DNA of 6,704 bases, taken from positions 1 to 6,704 of the forward strand of contig CAMORF010000129.1 of the NCBI GenBank assembly GCA_946623485.1, read 5' to 3'. Below are positions 6,703-6,704 of this stretch, piece after piece. The position numbers were made by a program, and so were the translations under genes. Within the stretch, counting starts at the first letter, position 1. Every line of letters begins with the position of its first letter. This DNA comes from an uncultured Clostridia bacterium. GTDB lineage: Bacteria; Bacillota; Clostridia; Lachnospirales; Lachnospiraceae. Under the pieces are notes generated by a model. The model had not been told where the DNA came from, ran no database searches, and saw only the letters and a list, made by a program, of their open reading frames with translations.

Positions 6703-6704
6703 GG

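Larger units (their letters stand above)
6300..6704. other. 405-base region upstream of uvrB without a complete gene
   Basis: From right to left it holds a possible upstream gene tail, a possible decayed repeat, an 11-base palindrome TTCTCTGAGAA (6570-6580), the LexA box, the promoter, a leader hairpin, repeat copy B, and about 50 bases of unassigned leader up to the uvrB start. An 85-codon minus-strand frame (6629-6372) crosses the promoter and the repeat and is not credible as a gene. Confidence 0.7.

Overview
The window holds three complete genes, all on the minus strand: uvrB (4329-6299), then uvrA (1110-4151), then a serine O-acetyltransferase gene (79-999). Gene order uvrB-uvrA, a LexA/DinR-type operator of the Gram-positive kind (GAAC-N4-GTTY), AAGGAG-type ribosome binding sites, and an EpsC-type serine acetyltransferase point to Bacillota, class Clostridia. 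The fairly GC-rich coding sequence fits a Lachnospiraceae-like gut anaerobe, but the family-level placement is inference.

Layout, in the direction of transcription (right to left). 6704-6300 is a 405-base non-coding stretch. Its right end may carry the last codons of an upstream gene, ending TAA at 6624-6622. Next comes a good sigma-A promoter (-35 at 6556-6551, extended -10 at 6536-6528) whose -35 is overlapped by a LexA box (6555-6566). A leader of about 220 nt follows, and inside it lies a roughly 100-bp repeat (copy B). uvrB is followed by a 177-base gap that is almost filled by a second, inverted copy of the same repeat (copy A). Then comes uvrA, a 110-base purine/A-rich gap with no visible terminator or promoter, and the serine acetyltransferase gene. 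Its stop codon is buried in an 8-bp stem-loop at the left edge.

How the genes work together: UvrA and UvrB are the damage-recognition and DNA-loading subunits of nucleotide excision repair; UvrC is not in the window. The operator indicates induction by the SOS response. The acetyltransferase makes O-acetylserine for cysteine synthesis. It has no direct enzymatic link to repair, but could share the transcript.

The repair genes are ordinary in function. Four things deserve a second look: the inverted pair of intergenic repeats bracketing uvrB, a roughly 60-residue low-complexity insertion in UvrA, an Asp in place of a zinc-ligand Cys next to that insertion, and the possible read-through of SOS transcription into a cysteine-synthesis gene. 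I see no CRISPR array, insertion sequence, tRNA, rRNA or phage gene.
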